Below the pieces are notes generated by a model. It worked only from the letters and a program-made list of their open reading frames with translations. It did no database searches and was not told the DNA's origin. This document shows positions 33,173 to 42,650 of a stretch of 51,441 nucleotides of DNA, piece by piece. Within the stretch, counting starts at the first letter, position 1. Each line of letters starts with the position of its first letter. A program made the position numbers and the translations under genes. The DNA is from CAYSCS01 sp964429695 (lineage in GTDB: Bacteria; Acidobacteriota; Aminicenantia; Aminicenantales; Aminicenantaceae), in NCBI GenBank assembly GCA_964429695.1, contig CAYSCS010000098.1, forward strand, positions 1 through 51,441, given 5' to 3'.

Positions 33173-34627
33173 TCATTTGACCACTTTGATTATCTGATTT
33201 TGTTCAGGAATTTGGTCCAGCTCCAGCCTATTCATTATGGCCATCTTCGACCATGCCTCTTCTTCCATCCCTTCTCTCTTGAAGATAGAACGCAAGCTTT
33301 CATTTCCGCTTGCTCTGATCAGTCTTATTCGCTGTGGTTTTTTTTCGAGATATTTCTTCTCCTTTAACTCTCTAAATGAGCCAACAATAGTCCTAAACTC
33401 AGGGTCGTAATTTGCAAATTTTTGAGAAGTGCTCAGAGCCGTAAAAGTAAAGATATTTTCTCCTTTTCTAATGAAAGACATGCGTGTTCTCAAGTCTTCT
33501 CTCTGTTCCTGAATTATTTCAAAGACCTTCTCGTAAGCTTCCATTCCATTAATGGTGAGTGTTTTTTCCGAAACAGGTTGCTTTCCCTCTAGAGAAGCAA
33601 TTTTTTTCTCGGCATAATCAGGGAGAGGTTCTGAGCTTTTTTCAGCTTGGAGGATTAAAGCCGCATTCCCGTCTTCCGGGCTCAATGCGACCTGAGAGGG
33701 GGTATTCTGAAGTTTCCATTCTTGCGGAAAGGAAAATTTGAATCGAAGCAGAGGATGGTAGAAAGCATTCCCTTCGACATACCCCTGACGTGGGTCATTT
33801 CCGAAAATAAGGTTATCTATCCGGGTTAAATATGGGTTTTTCCTGACTTCAAGCCTTGCATCTTCCTCAGTGATGATTGCCTTTGTGTTCTGGATGCGTT
33901 CTTTTGTAAGAGGGTGGGTAGAGAGAAAACCCGGCAGGCTGTGGCCACCGGATAAATCGCCTAGTTTCTGAAGCGAAAAGAAGAAGCCTATCATCTCTGA
34001 AGGATTGTATCTTGCGCTTCTTGCATATTCGACTCCCAGTCTATCGGCCTCTCTTTCATCATCACGACTAAATTTTAGAAAAAGAAGCTGGATGCCCACG
34101 CTTGCCACTCCCGAAATCTTGGCAAATGTCTCGCTCAATGCGCTTCCCAATGCGAGCCCCAGCTGGACAATCAACATTTTGCTGAGCCGCCTCACACTGT
34201 GTCTAGCATTTACGTGCCCCAATTCATGTCCTAGCACAGTAGCCAGTTCCGCCTCTGAAGTGATGAGGGCCAGGATGCCTCGCGTGACATAGATATAACC
34301 GCCGGGAACGGCGAAGGCATTAATCACAGGGGTATCAAGGATAGCGAAATGATAGGGAAGGTGAGGGCGGTGGGTATGAGGCACAAGGGACATCCCTACC
34401 TGGCTCACATAATTTTCGAGAGCCTTATCCTCATAGATTCCATACTGTAATTTTATTTCCTTATCAGTCTGTTCACCGAGGGAAATTTCCTGATTTTCAG
34501 ATATGAGGCTCAGTTCCTTTTTTCCCGTCACAGGGTTTACGGCACAGGATACCTCCATAAGCAGCAGAAAGAGCACAAATAAAATCCATGAGCCATAGTC
34601 CCATAAAGAAATGGATCTCTTTTTCAT
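33173..34627 (-). CDS. M48-family zinc metalloprotease, probable lipoprotein (BepA-like)
   Basis: This 484-residue protein starts with a hydrophobic segment and a cysteine (Cys28 in EVSCAVNPVTGKKEL), the typical start of M48 lipoproteins, although the lipobox is imperfect at the -3 position. The peptidase domain has the zinc motif HELGH (residues 134-138) and the third-ligand motif EREAD (Glu191). After about residue 290 a second domain resembles a PsbP/DUF-type beta domain, and the tail (GNESLRSIFKREGMEE) recalls a degenerate LysM-like module. A role in outer-membrane protein quality control or peptide digestion is likely. Transcription is leftward, 99 bases after the LolA-like gene. Confidence 0.85.
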   Translation of the reverse strand: MKKRSISLWDYGSWILFVLFLLLMEVSCAVNPVTGKKELSLISENQEISLGEQTDKEIKLQYGIYEDKALENYVSQVGMSLVPHTHRPHLPYHFAILDTPVINAFAVPGGYIYVTRGILALITSEAELATVLGHELGHVNARHSVRRLSKMLIVQLGLALGSALSETFAKISGVASVGIQLLFLKFSRDDEREADRLGVEYARSARYNPSEMIGFFFSLQKLGDLSGGHSLPGFLSTHPLTKERIQNTKAIITEEDARLEVRKNPYLTRIDNLIFGNDPRQGYVEGNAFYHPLLRFKFSFPQEWKLQNTPSQVALSPEDGNAALILQAEKSSEPLPDYAEKKIASLEGKQPVSEKTLTINGMEAYEKVFEIIQEQREDLRTRMSFIRKGENIFTFTALSTSQKFANYDPEFRTIVGSFRELKEKKYLEKKPQRIRLIRASGNESLRSIFKREGMEEEAWSKMAIMNRLELDQIPEQNQIIKVVK

Positions 34628-34726
34628 TTTTAATTACTCATGAAATTTTATTTTTAAGCTAAGGGCTTTATCAAATTTACGCTTACTTTTTTCCTCAGCT
34701 ACCTTTAAGTTATTTAGAGGGTTCCC

Positions 34727-35455
34727 TCATTCCATCTGGAAAAATGAATCTTCAAGACCTGAATTGAACCTTACCTCAGTTACTGTGATTTTTAAATATT
34801 CTTCACCATCTTGAAAAATGGTGAAGGAATGAGGAACCATCATCCCTTCCACTTTGCTGTAATCCCCGAGAATAGTTTCAGAATCAACCTCAACCCCCAT
34901 CTGATTCAGGGATTTTGCTTTAGTCTTGTAAACAAGGTAAGTCTCGGGGTCAAGAAACATAGTCACAGTATACCCGTCGGAAAATGACTGAAGAAGGACA
35001 AGGTATTCTTTTCCCTCGATGGTATCTTTTCCTTGATAAGAAAAGGAAATACCGAATTTTTCTGGGTAGAGGAGGGCTTGATTTCCAAGAGATTCTCTTC
35101 TCATGTATTCGGTAGCCTTTTCGGGCATGACTTCAGTGGAGCCTGTTTGAGGATTTATCATCCATCCCTTTTCTCCATCAAAGGCCTGGGTGAAAACCAT
35201 ACCCATCACTTCAGCATCCATCCTTTGTTTATTTGGTTCCTTGTGGTACATCGTTACTGTGCCTGAGATTCCCATCTGGGGCATCTCCATTGTGCCTGAA
35301 ATGGTGGTGTCTTTAATTCCTTCTAAAATTTTTTTCCCCCCCTGGGCTTCTATCATTTTTTCCAGAATCTTGTTCACATCCTGAGTCAGTCCAGGTGAAG
35401 AAATAAACACCATAAAAAATAGGGTTGCGAAGAAGAGTGAAAGAATTTTTTTCAT
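34727..35455 (-). CDS. Exported LolA-like (outer-membrane lipoprotein-sorting type) protein
   Basis: This 242-residue protein has a clear signal peptide (LSLFFATLFFMVFISS, then GLTQ) and a mature part of antiparallel strands. The segments ILEKMIEAQGG, GTMEMPQMGISG and GYTVTMFLDPETYLVYK are typical of the LolA/LppX-like lipid-binding fold often annotated as outer membrane lipoprotein-sorting protein. It is probably not LolA itself, which is shorter, but a periplasmic lipid or lipoprotein binder. AAAGGAG precedes the ATG, which lies 12 bases after the M14 gene, so the two form an operon. Confidence 0.75.
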   Translation of the reverse strand: MKKILSLFFATLFFMVFISSPGLTQDVNKILEKMIEAQGGKKILEGIKDTTISGTMEMPQMGISGTVTMYHKEPNKQRMDAEVMGMVFTQAFDGEKGWMINPQTGSTEVMPEKATEYMRRESLGNQALLYPEKFGISFSYQGKDTIEGKEYLVLLQSFSDGYTVTMFLDPETYLVYKTKAKSLNQMGVEVDSETILGDYSKVEGMMVPHSFTIFQDGEEYLKITVTEVRFNSGLEDSFFQME

Positions 35456-35467
35456 CTTTTTTCTCCT

Positions 35468-38401
35468 TTATTGATTTTTCCCCTCTTCTGGTTTTTGCTT
35501 CCCTGCATCGAGGTTATCATAATTCAAGGCGGCATTGAAGAGCAAGAAGAAACTTCCCTGAGTTTCATAGCGCCACATGGGATTAATGGCGAAGAAGAGG
35601 ATATGTCCTTTTCCAAGAGGAACATCCACCACTGCGGCTCGATTCTCGAGTTCTTCCGCTCCGCCAAGCATCCCGCTTAATAAGAGTTTGTCTTTCTGGT
35701 CGAAGCGGAGGATTACCCTTATTTTTGTCAAATCAGGAGGAAGGTAGAGACTGACCATGTCCTTGAATTCTGGAGGTATTCCTGTTCCTGCTCCGCTTAT
35801 CTTCGGAGGCTCATATGGCCTTCCTTGGATGACATCAGGGTCAGTGAGGCTTCCCCTTCCCGAAGGCCTTCCTTTTGCTTCTCCATCAAATAATTCTTCA
35901 AGGTCGAATCCGCCGGTAGCTGCCTTCATTCCTGTTTCAAGAACAGGAGAGCCGCTGAAATATACCCCGAGGCTATTCCCGTAGCCATATGTTATGGGGC
36001 TTCGAGGGTCGACTATGCGTGTCTGGAGAACTGCCCCTGCCGTCTTGAGTTTCTCGGTTTTTATCACAGCCACACTCTCAGCCAATCCATAATCTATGGC
36101 CAGGTTGGCATTTGTGGAGATGGAGATGAAAAGCCCTCCCTCTTCCACGAAACGTTTCAAGTTCATCACTCCCTCGATTCCCATTCCTCCTCTTATGTCT
36201 TCTCTCTCGTCTGGTCCACCGAGGTTAGGGTATTTTTCTGATTTTTTCCAAGGGATGGGGGACTCTCCGCTTATTCCGTTTACAATTCTTTGACTCTTAC
36301 CAAAGCTTACAGGTGGGAAGATGATGACATCATATTTACTCTTCAAGTTCTGAGTATCTCTTATGTCATGGACAGAAATGTAGGAGTAGGGGATGCCAAG
36401 TTTTTCAAAGGTAAGTCTGTACCAGCCCTCATCCTGAGTTGAGATCCAGGTGTGAAGAATGGCTATCCGCGGTGTAGCAAGTTCGTGCGTTTTGACGCTG
36501 GGAATAGTCTTTACGCCGTAGGCTATGAGCCCGAGCTCCTCAACAGCCATTTTTAACCTTTCAATTGAATCGGGCGTATTTCCTTCTTTAGGTATGATGA
36601 AAGTACCTGAATTATACTTTTTTCCTTCAAGACTGAAACTTGACTCAGCGGCCAGAATCTTCACTTCAGGCACCTTGAAACGAAGCTGCATCAATTGAGT
36701 CTCTGCAGTATGGTTAATAAGGAAAAGAGAGGCCTTTTCTTGATTCAAAACTTTTCCTCGAGGCTTAAGATCCTGCTCGATGAGTTTCATCGGGACATCT
36801 AAAACTTTTTTCTCTAGGATTCTGGCTGTGTTTACATTATGTAAATAACCGAGGGTCCACCCTGTATCATCATAGGGCCTGGGGTCTAGAGGATTGTAAT
36901 ACTGCGTGTCAAGAAGCATGTCAGCACAACGACTGTAGGGCTGGTCCATGCGAATGATGTAGCTTCCCGCAGGATATTTATCCTTACCAATTGTGAATTC
37001 TTTCTCTGCCTGATGCACTTCGACTCCGTGTTTTCGGAGAAGGTTTACCAATTCTGCAGCAGCCAGAGGCCTTTCTCCACCTGCTGGGATTACCCATGCT
37101 GCTGGTCCCTCTGTGGTTGCCTTTGCCACGGAGCGCTTGCTCTTCAAGTAAAAGTTTTTTAAGAACTTAGTTTTATTCTCTGCCACATGCTTCAGGGCAA
37201 AGAGGAGCGCACTCTGTTGAAGGTTAATGTTATTTCTGAAAGACCATTTTACCACGGGAAGAGGAGGATTTGGCCTGTACCAGGCTCTCTGGGACTGTGA
37301 GCCAACTCTCCTCACCATGGTATCCGCTCCTGTTCCACCAAAGGTTTCGTAGAATCTTCCCGTCGAATTATGAAACATGGCGATATAGAAGGCATAGCTC
37401 GGCGACCAGCCGTCAAAGAATCCATGAGTCCATACACCCGGCACCCCTCGTTTCGTCATCTCAGATATCTCTGCATAAGCCAGCTCCTGCCATTCATTGA
37501 TGGTAATAGGGTCGAGCCAGGCGTTGTAAGGACCTGTTCCTGTTGAGGTGTAAAGATAAGGGAGTGATTCATGTAAATCATGCATGATGATGGGGTGCCA
37601 CTCAAAATAATTTTTGAGTAAATTTTCTGAAAGTTTCAGGGAAAGGCCGATGTTGTCTCTATTATTATCATGGGCAACATAATTTCCCCAATAAACGAGG
37701 GGCAGAGTCTTCTTATCGTTGTTCTCTTTCTTATATCGATATGTATCGACATAGCGGTCTCTCCCATCAACCTCAAGCACAGGGGTGACGAGAACCACAA
37801 GGTTTTTGCGGATTATCTGATAGAATTCAGATTCATCCACAGCTAGCCTGTAGATAAGTTCCATGGCCATTTCAGGGGCTCCACATTCTGGAGAATGGAG
37901 GCCGCCTGTTATCCAGTAAATTGCTACCCCTTCCTCAAGCAATTTCTCCACATCTTCTTCATTCTTTATTTTTCTGGGGTCGGCGAGGAGAGAGTTAATT
38001 TCTTTGATTCTCTCCATACGGGCGATGTTTTTCTCATCTGAAACAGCTACAGTGGTCATCTCTTTGCCCTCATCTGTTTTTCCAAGAGAAAATAGGACCA
38101 CTCTCGGGCTTGCTTCGGCGACAGCTCTTAGATAGTTCTCAATTTCGTAGCTGTAATGGAGTACGTTAGGAGCTCCTATGATGTTTCCGAGGATTTTCAA
38201 GGGAGTGGGTACTTTCTCTGAAGCAGGAAGGTGATTAACTAATTCCGTGAGGAAAAATTTTTCAGTGGTGTATTCAAGAATTTTTCCAGTGTACTCTTCA
38301 TCTGTTGCCTGCTCTAAAGAAGAGGAGATTGAGGGGAGAGAAGAAGCTAAGAGGAGCAAAAAGAGTAAGGCACCAAATCGAGATTTAACTTTATGAAGCA
38401 T
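35468..38401 (-). CDS. Exported M14-family zinc carboxypeptidase-like protein
   Basis: This 977-residue protein has a signal peptide (FGALLFLLLLASS). The peptidase M14 domain spans about residues 70-420, where HSPE (His169, Glu172) gives two zinc ligands and HDLHES near residue 275 probably the third. A second half of about 500 residues contains beta-rich and glutamine-amidotransferase-like segments (AILHTWISTQDEGWYRL, shown in part) and lacks motifs I know. Such large M14 proteins probably trim peptides or cell-wall peptides outside the cytoplasm. AAAGGAGG stands before the ATG. It begins the leftward M14-LolA-like-M48 run, divergent from the SpoIID gene. Confidence 0.82.
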   Translation of the reverse strand: MLHKVKSRFGALLFLLLLASSLPSISSSLEQATDEEYTGKILEYTTEKFFLTELVNHLPASEKVPTPLKILGNIIGAPNVLHYSYEIENYLRAVAEASPRVVLFSLGKTDEGKEMTTVAVSDEKNIARMERIKEINSLLADPRKIKNEEDVEKLLEEGVAIYWITGGLHSPECGAPEMAMELIYRLAVDESEFYQIIRKNLVVLVTPVLEVDGRDRYVDTYRYKKENNDKKTLPLVYWGNYVAHDNNRDNIGLSLKLSENLLKNYFEWHPIIMHDLHESLPYLYTSTGTGPYNAWLDPITINEWQELAYAEISEMTKRGVPGVWTHGFFDGWSPSYAFYIAMFHNSTGRFYETFGGTGADTMVRRVGSQSQRAWYRPNPPLPVVKWSFRNNINLQQSALLFALKHVAENKTKFLKNFYLKSKRSVAKATTEGPAAWVIPAGGERPLAAAELVNLLRKHGVEVHQAEKEFTIGKDKYPAGSYIIRMDQPYSRCADMLLDTQYYNPLDPRPYDDTGWTLGYLHNVNTARILEKKVLDVPMKLIEQDLKPRGKVLNQEKASLFLINHTAETQLMQLRFKVPEVKILAAESSFSLEGKKYNSGTFIIPKEGNTPDSIERLKMAVEELGLIAYGVKTIPSVKTHELATPRIAILHTWISTQDEGWYRLTFEKLGIPYSYISVHDIRDTQNLKSKYDVIIFPPVSFGKSQRIVNGISGESPIPWKKSEKYPNLGGPDEREDIRGGMGIEGVMNLKRFVEEGGLFISISTNANLAIDYGLAESVAVIKTEKLKTAGAVLQTRIVDPRSPITYGYGNSLGVYFSGSPVLETGMKAATGGFDLEELFDGEAKGRPSGRGSLTDPDVIQGRPYEPPKISGAGTGIPPEFKDMVSLYLPPDLTKIRVILRFDQKDKLLLSGMLGGAEELENRAAVVDVPLGKGHILFFAINPMWRYETQGSFFLLFNAALNYDNLDAGKQKPEEGKNQ

Positions 38402-38421
38402 CGCATCCTCCTTTCAATTCA

Positions 38422-38449
38422 ATTTTATTCACAGAGAAAAAAATAGCAA
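38422..38449 (-). promoter_or_regulatory. Candidate promoter for the M14 peptidase operon
   Basis: On the minus strand TTGCTA (38449-38444) and TAAAAT (38427-38422) are 16 bases apart. The predicted transcription start is just before the AAAGGAGG ribosome binding site at 38414-38407, so promoter, site and ATG 38401 fit together. Confidence 0.4.
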
Positions 38450-38581
38450 TAAGAATGTCGCATCTGAATTCTTCCTTGACTATTTTGACTTTTTCTCTTA
38501 ATCTAATGGCTAAAAGGAATTAAATAATATACAATATTTTGTGTGATGAAATTGAGATGCAATATATATTGAATTTTCAGC

Positions 38582-38611
38582 TTGACCTAATTTTAACCCC
38601 TCTTTTATAAT
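38582..38611 (+). promoter_or_regulatory. Sigma70-type promoter for the SpoIID-domain gene
   Basis: TTGACC (38582-38587) and a perfect TATAAT (38606-38611) are separated by 18 bases. The predicted start of transcription is near 38618, followed by GGAG (38621-38624) and TTG 38634. This is the clearest promoter in the window and it supports the TTG start. Confidence 0.65.
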
Positions 38612-38633
38612 CAGCCTTAGGGAGAAAGAATAA

Positions 38634-40841
38634 TTGAGAAAAATTAGATTTATGAAATATTCTCTTTCAGCATGGCTTTCTTTTTTCATTTTTGGAGGTC
38701 AACCCGTAGAATTTGGAAAAGAAAAGAAATTCTTTCATGGATATCTAATTTCAAAACCAATAATAAGAATCTGCCTTGGTGATAAACTGAGCGAAATCAG
38801 GATTCATGCTTCATCAGGGATGAAGGTCTATGAAGTAAACTCGAGCTATTCCTTAATTTCTGAAGATGCAGATGAAGTATTTATCAGGGGCTTCAGAGAA
38901 AAACTTTCTGAGGAGTTCAGCGTCCTTGTGGCTCAGAGAGAAAAAAGAAAAGAGGCAGAGGAAATTGCACAAAGAATAAGAGATAAATTTGCTAAAAGAG
39001 TAAGCATAAAAAGCGAAACAAAAAGAGATGTAGATAGTCTTTTTCAAGTTAGAGTTGAGGGTTTTCTCACGAGGGGAGATGCTTTGAGCTTTGTAAAGGA
39101 GCTTGTCCGCTCTGGAGTGAAAGATGCCTGGATTATCCGGGAGGAAGTTACAATGGATGGGTCCAGGCTTCATTGGATTCTGGTAAACGATGAACTTAAG
39201 GCATTAGACGAAGGTAGTGTCCTCTATTTCATCCCCAGCAGTGCCTGGAGTTATTTATCTTACAACGGAAGGGACTACAGAGGAATTTTTGTTCTGAGAA
39301 CAAGCCCTAAAGGACTCCTTCTTATCAACATCTTGAATATAGAAGATTATCTTAAAGGAGTTGTCCCGAGTGAGTTATCTCCTTATAGTTTTAATGAACT
39401 CGAAGCGCAAAAAGCTCAGGCAGTGGCCGCAAGAACGTATGCCATGAAGAGTCTGGGCTCGAATGAAGATTTGGGATTCGACCTCGATGATTCCCCGGCT
39501 TCTCAGCTATATGAGGGGATGTCTGCAGAGAATCCTCTAAGTACAAGAGCAGTCGATGAGACACGCGGGGAAGTAATTCTTTATAAAGGAAAGTTGATCC
39601 ATGCCCTCTATACAAGCACGTGTGGGGGGAAGACAGAAAATGTAGAGGATGTTTTCCTTGGTCCCTCCCTTCCTTACTTGAGAAGCACAGAATGTATTTT
39701 TTCTCGAGAGAAAGAGTTCTTATTAAAGAGTGAAAACATGCTTGCCCCAATTGATGTCTGCGGAAAGAATGCAACGAGAGTGATAGCTTTTTTGATTTGC
39801 GCCGGGATAATTCCGCAAAGAACTGACACTCCATACTATAGAGAGGAAGCTTCATTTGAGGAAGCCGCGGAGTGGATGGAGAGAGCCCTTGCATTTTTAG
39901 GGAAAGAAAAGAAAACCTTCTTGAGGAAAGAGATTTTAAATTTTTCTTCACTTGCCATTCTTCTCTTTGAGACCTTTGGATGGGAGGAGAGGACTGAAAG
40001 CCTCATGCTTGAAAATGAGAGAGAATTTATTCTCAAGGAATTTAAAGACTGGCAAGGTGAAGGAAGAAATGAAATGGCCTACCTCATCCACAAGGGCATC
40101 TTTCCTTCAACTGAAGAAATAAAAGACCCGGAAAGGAGATTGAATAGGGCCGAAGTTATCTATTATCTGGGCAAGGCTATTCGCAGCTACCGCCCGATCT
40201 ACAGGGAGGGAATTTTTCTTTCTCTTAAGGAAGAAAAAATTGAATTAGAAGAAGAAGGGGAAAGAAAAACTATCCCTCTTTCTCCTGATTTATTTCTCCT
40301 CAGGAATAATGAAGATGAATTTTCATTCGCCTCAAGAATTCATCTTTTAGGCGGAGAAAAGATAAGATGGATAGAGAGAGAAGGGAAGGTTAAAGTGGTC
40401 GAAGTCGTCTATCCTCCTCTGACAAATATCCTCGACCGGAACTCTGCCTTCCACAGCTGGCAGGTAAGAATTTCTCGAAAAGAACTCGAAGCAAGAATAA
40501 ATGAGTTTTATCCCGTGGGAGAACTCATAGACCTTGTACCCAAGAGAAAAGGAGATTCAAAGAGAGTTTTAGAGCTTTTGATCAAAGGGAAAGAAACAGA
40601 TGCAGTGGTCAGGGGATTAAGGATAAGAAGGGTTTTAGGGCTCAGAGAGACACTCTTCGTGATTGACAGAGAGTATGATGAAGAGGGTAAGATAAGTTAT
40701 TTCAATTTTTCTGGGAGGGGGTGGGGTCATGGAGTAGGCCTGTGCCAAGTAGGTGCCTTTGGGATGGCTCAAGCCGGAGCAAATTATCAGGAGATACTGA
40801 AGAAATACTACAAAGGAGTCAAGATAGCCAGGCTATATTGA
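38634..40841 (+). CDS. SpoIID/LytB-domain protein
   Basis: This 735-residue exported protein has an N-terminal hydrophobic signal (SLSAWLSFFIFG), a charged SPOR-like segment (about residues 130-180) and a SpoIID domain with LNIEDYLKGVVPSELSP and EAQKAQAVAARTYAM. TSTCGGKTENVEDVF and a closing GRGWGHGVGLCQVGA complete the domain. The domain is split by an insert of about 270 residues between the GGKT and GRGWGHG parts. SpoIID proteins are lytic transglycosylase-like enzymes acting on denuded glycan strands; in non-sporulating diderms they probably act in wall remodelling. The start is TTG 38634, supported by GGAGAAAG and the promoter; ATG 38652 lacks a site. Confidence 0.85.
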   Translation: MRKIRFMKYSLSAWLSFFIFGGQPVEFGKEKKFFHGYLISKPIIRICLGDKLSEIRIHASSGMKVYEVNSSYSLISEDADEVFIRGFREKLSEEFSVLVAQREKRKEAEEIAQRIRDKFAKRVSIKSETKRDVDSLFQVRVEGFLTRGDALSFVKELVRSGVKDAWIIREEVTMDGSRLHWILVNDELKALDEGSVLYFIPSSAWSYLSYNGRDYRGIFVLRTSPKGLLLINILNIEDYLKGVVPSELSPYSFNELEAQKAQAVAARTYAMKSLGSNEDLGFDLDDSPASQLYEGMSAENPLSTRAVDETRGEVILYKGKLIHALYTSTCGGKTENVEDVFLGPSLPYLRSTECIFSREKEFLLKSENMLAPIDVCGKNATRVIAFLICAGIIPQRTDTPYYREEASFEEAAEWMERALAFLGKEKKTFLRKEILNFSSLAILLFETFGWEERTESLMLENEREFILKEFKDWQGEGRNEMAYLIHKGIFPSTEEIKDPERRLNRAEVIYYLGKAIRSYRPIYREGIFLSLKEEKIELEEEGERKTIPLSPDLFLLRNNEDEFSFASRIHLLGGEKIRWIEREGKVKVVEVVYPPLTNILDRNSAFHSWQVRISRKELEARINEFYPVGELIDLVPKRKGDSKRVLELLIKGKETDAVVRGLRIRRVLGLRETLFVIDREYDEEGKISYFNFSGRGWGHGVGLCQVGAFGMAQAGANYQEILKKYYKGVKIARLY

Positions 40842-40858
40842 TGTTGATGAGGCTTGAA

Positions 40859-40898
40859 AATATTAAGATTTTTTCCCGTGCTTTTTTCGCTTAATATT
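40859..40898. repeat. 9-bp inverted repeat after the SpoIID gene
   Basis: AATATTAAG (40859-40867) and CTTAATATT (40890-40898) are exact inverted copies around a 22-base centre that itself contains two TTTTTTC runs. It lies 18 bases after the stop codon. It could be a transcription stop or an operator before nhaC. It lacks a G-C-rich stem followed by a T run, so it is not a standard terminator. Confidence 0.45.
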
Positions 40899-40938
40899 CT
40901 AAAGAGGGAAGGTCCTAAGAATTTTATTCGATTTTTAA

Positions 40939-40967
40939 TTGCTTTTTGTCCTCTTATTGGTTAAAAT
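40939..40967 (+). promoter_or_regulatory. Candidate promoter for nhaC
   Basis: TTGCTT (40939-40944) and TAAAAT (40962-40967) are 17 bases apart, and the GTG start at 40997 is 30 bases downstream of the -10 box. The match is four of six at -35 and five of six at -10. Confidence 0.45.
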
Positions 40968-40996
40968 ACGCCCTCTTTTTCTGAAAGTAGAAGGAA

Positions 40997-42415
40997 GTGG
41001 CAGAAAAGAAAAAAAGAATTCCACTCAGTGTTTCACTCATTCCTGTAATTTTCTTGATCATCGCTCTATTTTTTACCATCAGTGTCTTCAAACTCCCCCC
41101 GCATCTTCCTTTGGTTGCCGCTGCTGCGGTTGCTTCTTGTATTGCCGTAATCTACAAACACCCTTGGAAAGAACTCCAGGAAGGAATGATTCAGGGAATA
41201 ACACTTGCCATGGGAGCGATTCTTATCCTCATGGTGGTGGGGACGATGATTGGTACCTGGATTCTGGGTGGGGTTGTTCCCACGATGATTTATTATGGTT
41301 TGAAAATTCTCTCACCCAGCATTTTCCTGGTTGCGACTCTAATCATCTGTTCGATAGTTTCTTTAGGTACAGGCTCTTCCTGGTCGACCGCGGGAACGGT
41401 GGGAGTGGCTCTGATTGGAGTTGGTCAAGGATTAGGGATTCCACTCCCCATGGTGGCGGGAGCCATAATCTCCGGTGCATATTTTGGAGATAAGATGTCC
41501 CCGCTTTCTGATACCACCAACCTTGCTCCAGCGGTGGCGGGAACTGACCTCTTCTCCCATGTCAGGCACATGGTTTACACGACTGCTCCGGGATATGTTA
41601 TCTCTCTCTTTCTCTTCGGGCTGCTGGGAACGAAATTCAGAGCTGGCTCCCTTAATACCCAGAACATTCAATCCATACTTTCCACTCTTAAACTAAACTT
41701 TTACATACATCCAGTGCTTCTTCTTCCGCCTTGTCTGGTGATTGTGATGGTAGTAATGAGAATTCCGCCTCTTCCTGCTCTTCTAGGAGGCATGGCTATG
41801 GGAGGGATATTTGCCATGCTCGCTCAATCCAAGACACTGGCAGAGGTCATCGAGTCTGCTCAGTCAGGGTATATCTCCAAGACAGGGGTCAAAATGGTCG
41901 ATGAGCTTCTTACCAGAGGAGGTCTGGAGAGCATGATGCCCACTGTAGCCCTCATCATCTGTGCCCTCTCCTTTGGGGGAGTTATGGAAAGGACAGGAAT
42001 GCTTGGCGAATTGGCTCGGTCTCTCCTTAAAAGAGTAAGGAAGACTGGCTCACTTGTGGTAACCACGATTTTTAGCTGTATCGGGATGAATGCCATTGCC
42101 TCAGACCAGTATATTGCCATAGTCATCCCAGGGAGAATGTATAAAAATGCCTTTGAGGCACAGGGACTCCATCCCAAGAATCTTTCCAGGTGTCTTGAGG
42201 ATTCGGGAACCATGACTTCTCCTCTTGTCCCCTGGAATAGCTGTGGAGCCTTCATGCATGCCACACTGGGTGTTAATCCTCTTCTTTATCTTCCTTATGC
42301 CTTCCTGAACCTTTCGAATCCTCTTGTTTCTATTTTTTATGGCTATACGGGAATCACGATGGTCAAGCTGAAAAAAGCGAACGAGAATGGCGAAAAGAAG
42401 AATGACGCAAAATAA
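40997..42415 (+). CDS. nhaC: NhaC-family Na+/H+ antiporter
   Basis: This 472-residue polytopic membrane protein has about 11-12 hydrophobic segments. The NhaC signature SGAYFGDKMSPLSDTTN lies near residue 155, GTGSSWSTAGTVG comes before it, and FSCIGMNAIASDQYIAIV and GTMTSPLVPWNSCGAF follow. It exchanges sodium for protons, giving pH and sodium homeostasis or using a sodium gradient. Some relatives carry malate/lactate or amino acids. Start GTG 40997 follows GAAGGAA closely. It is monocistronic; the minus-strand kbl ends 235 bases after it. Confidence 0.9.
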   Translation: MAEKKKRIPLSVSLIPVIFLIIALFFTISVFKLPPHLPLVAAAAVASCIAVIYKHPWKELQEGMIQGITLAMGAILILMVVGTMIGTWILGGVVPTMIYYGLKILSPSIFLVATLIICSIVSLGTGSSWSTAGTVGVALIGVGQGLGIPLPMVAGAIISGAYFGDKMSPLSDTTNLAPAVAGTDLFSHVRHMVYTTAPGYVISLFLFGLLGTKFRAGSLNTQNIQSILSTLKLNFYIHPVLLLPPCLVIVMVVMRIPPLPALLGGMAMGGIFAMLAQSKTLAEVIESAQSGYISKTGVKMVDELLTRGGLESMMPTVALIICALSFGGVMERTGMLGELARSLLKRVRKTGSLVVTTIFSCIGMNAIASDQYIAIVIPGRMYKNAFEAQGLHPKNLSRCLEDSGTMTSPLVPWNSCGAFMHATLGVNPLLYLPYAFLNLSNPLVSIFYGYTGITMVKLKKANENGEKKNDAK

Positions 42416-42650
42416 ATAAAGGAAAAAAATAAAGAAAAATAAGAGATAAGTAGAGGAAGAATTTCATCGTGAAGATACTTGATCTAGGGAAAAAATGCTA
42501 AAAAAAGAGCAAAATAGATTTGCTTCTAAGAAGCATGAGCTGTTTCTTTTTTAGAATGTATTTTTGCCCCTAATTATCAAGAAAAACTGAATTATCTTTA
42601 TCTTTTTTCTCTTCTTTCTCTTCTAATGAATGAGCACTTTTTAATAAATA

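Noticed and set aside
39391..39951. 186-codon minus-strand frame inside the SpoIID gene
   Set aside because: Antisense to the conserved SpoIID segment and without a start signal.
40939..41493. 184-codon frame overlapping the nhaC start
   Set aside because: It is rich in Cys, His, Gly and Ser, as expected from a shifted reading of a membrane protein gene; nhaC itself is well conserved.
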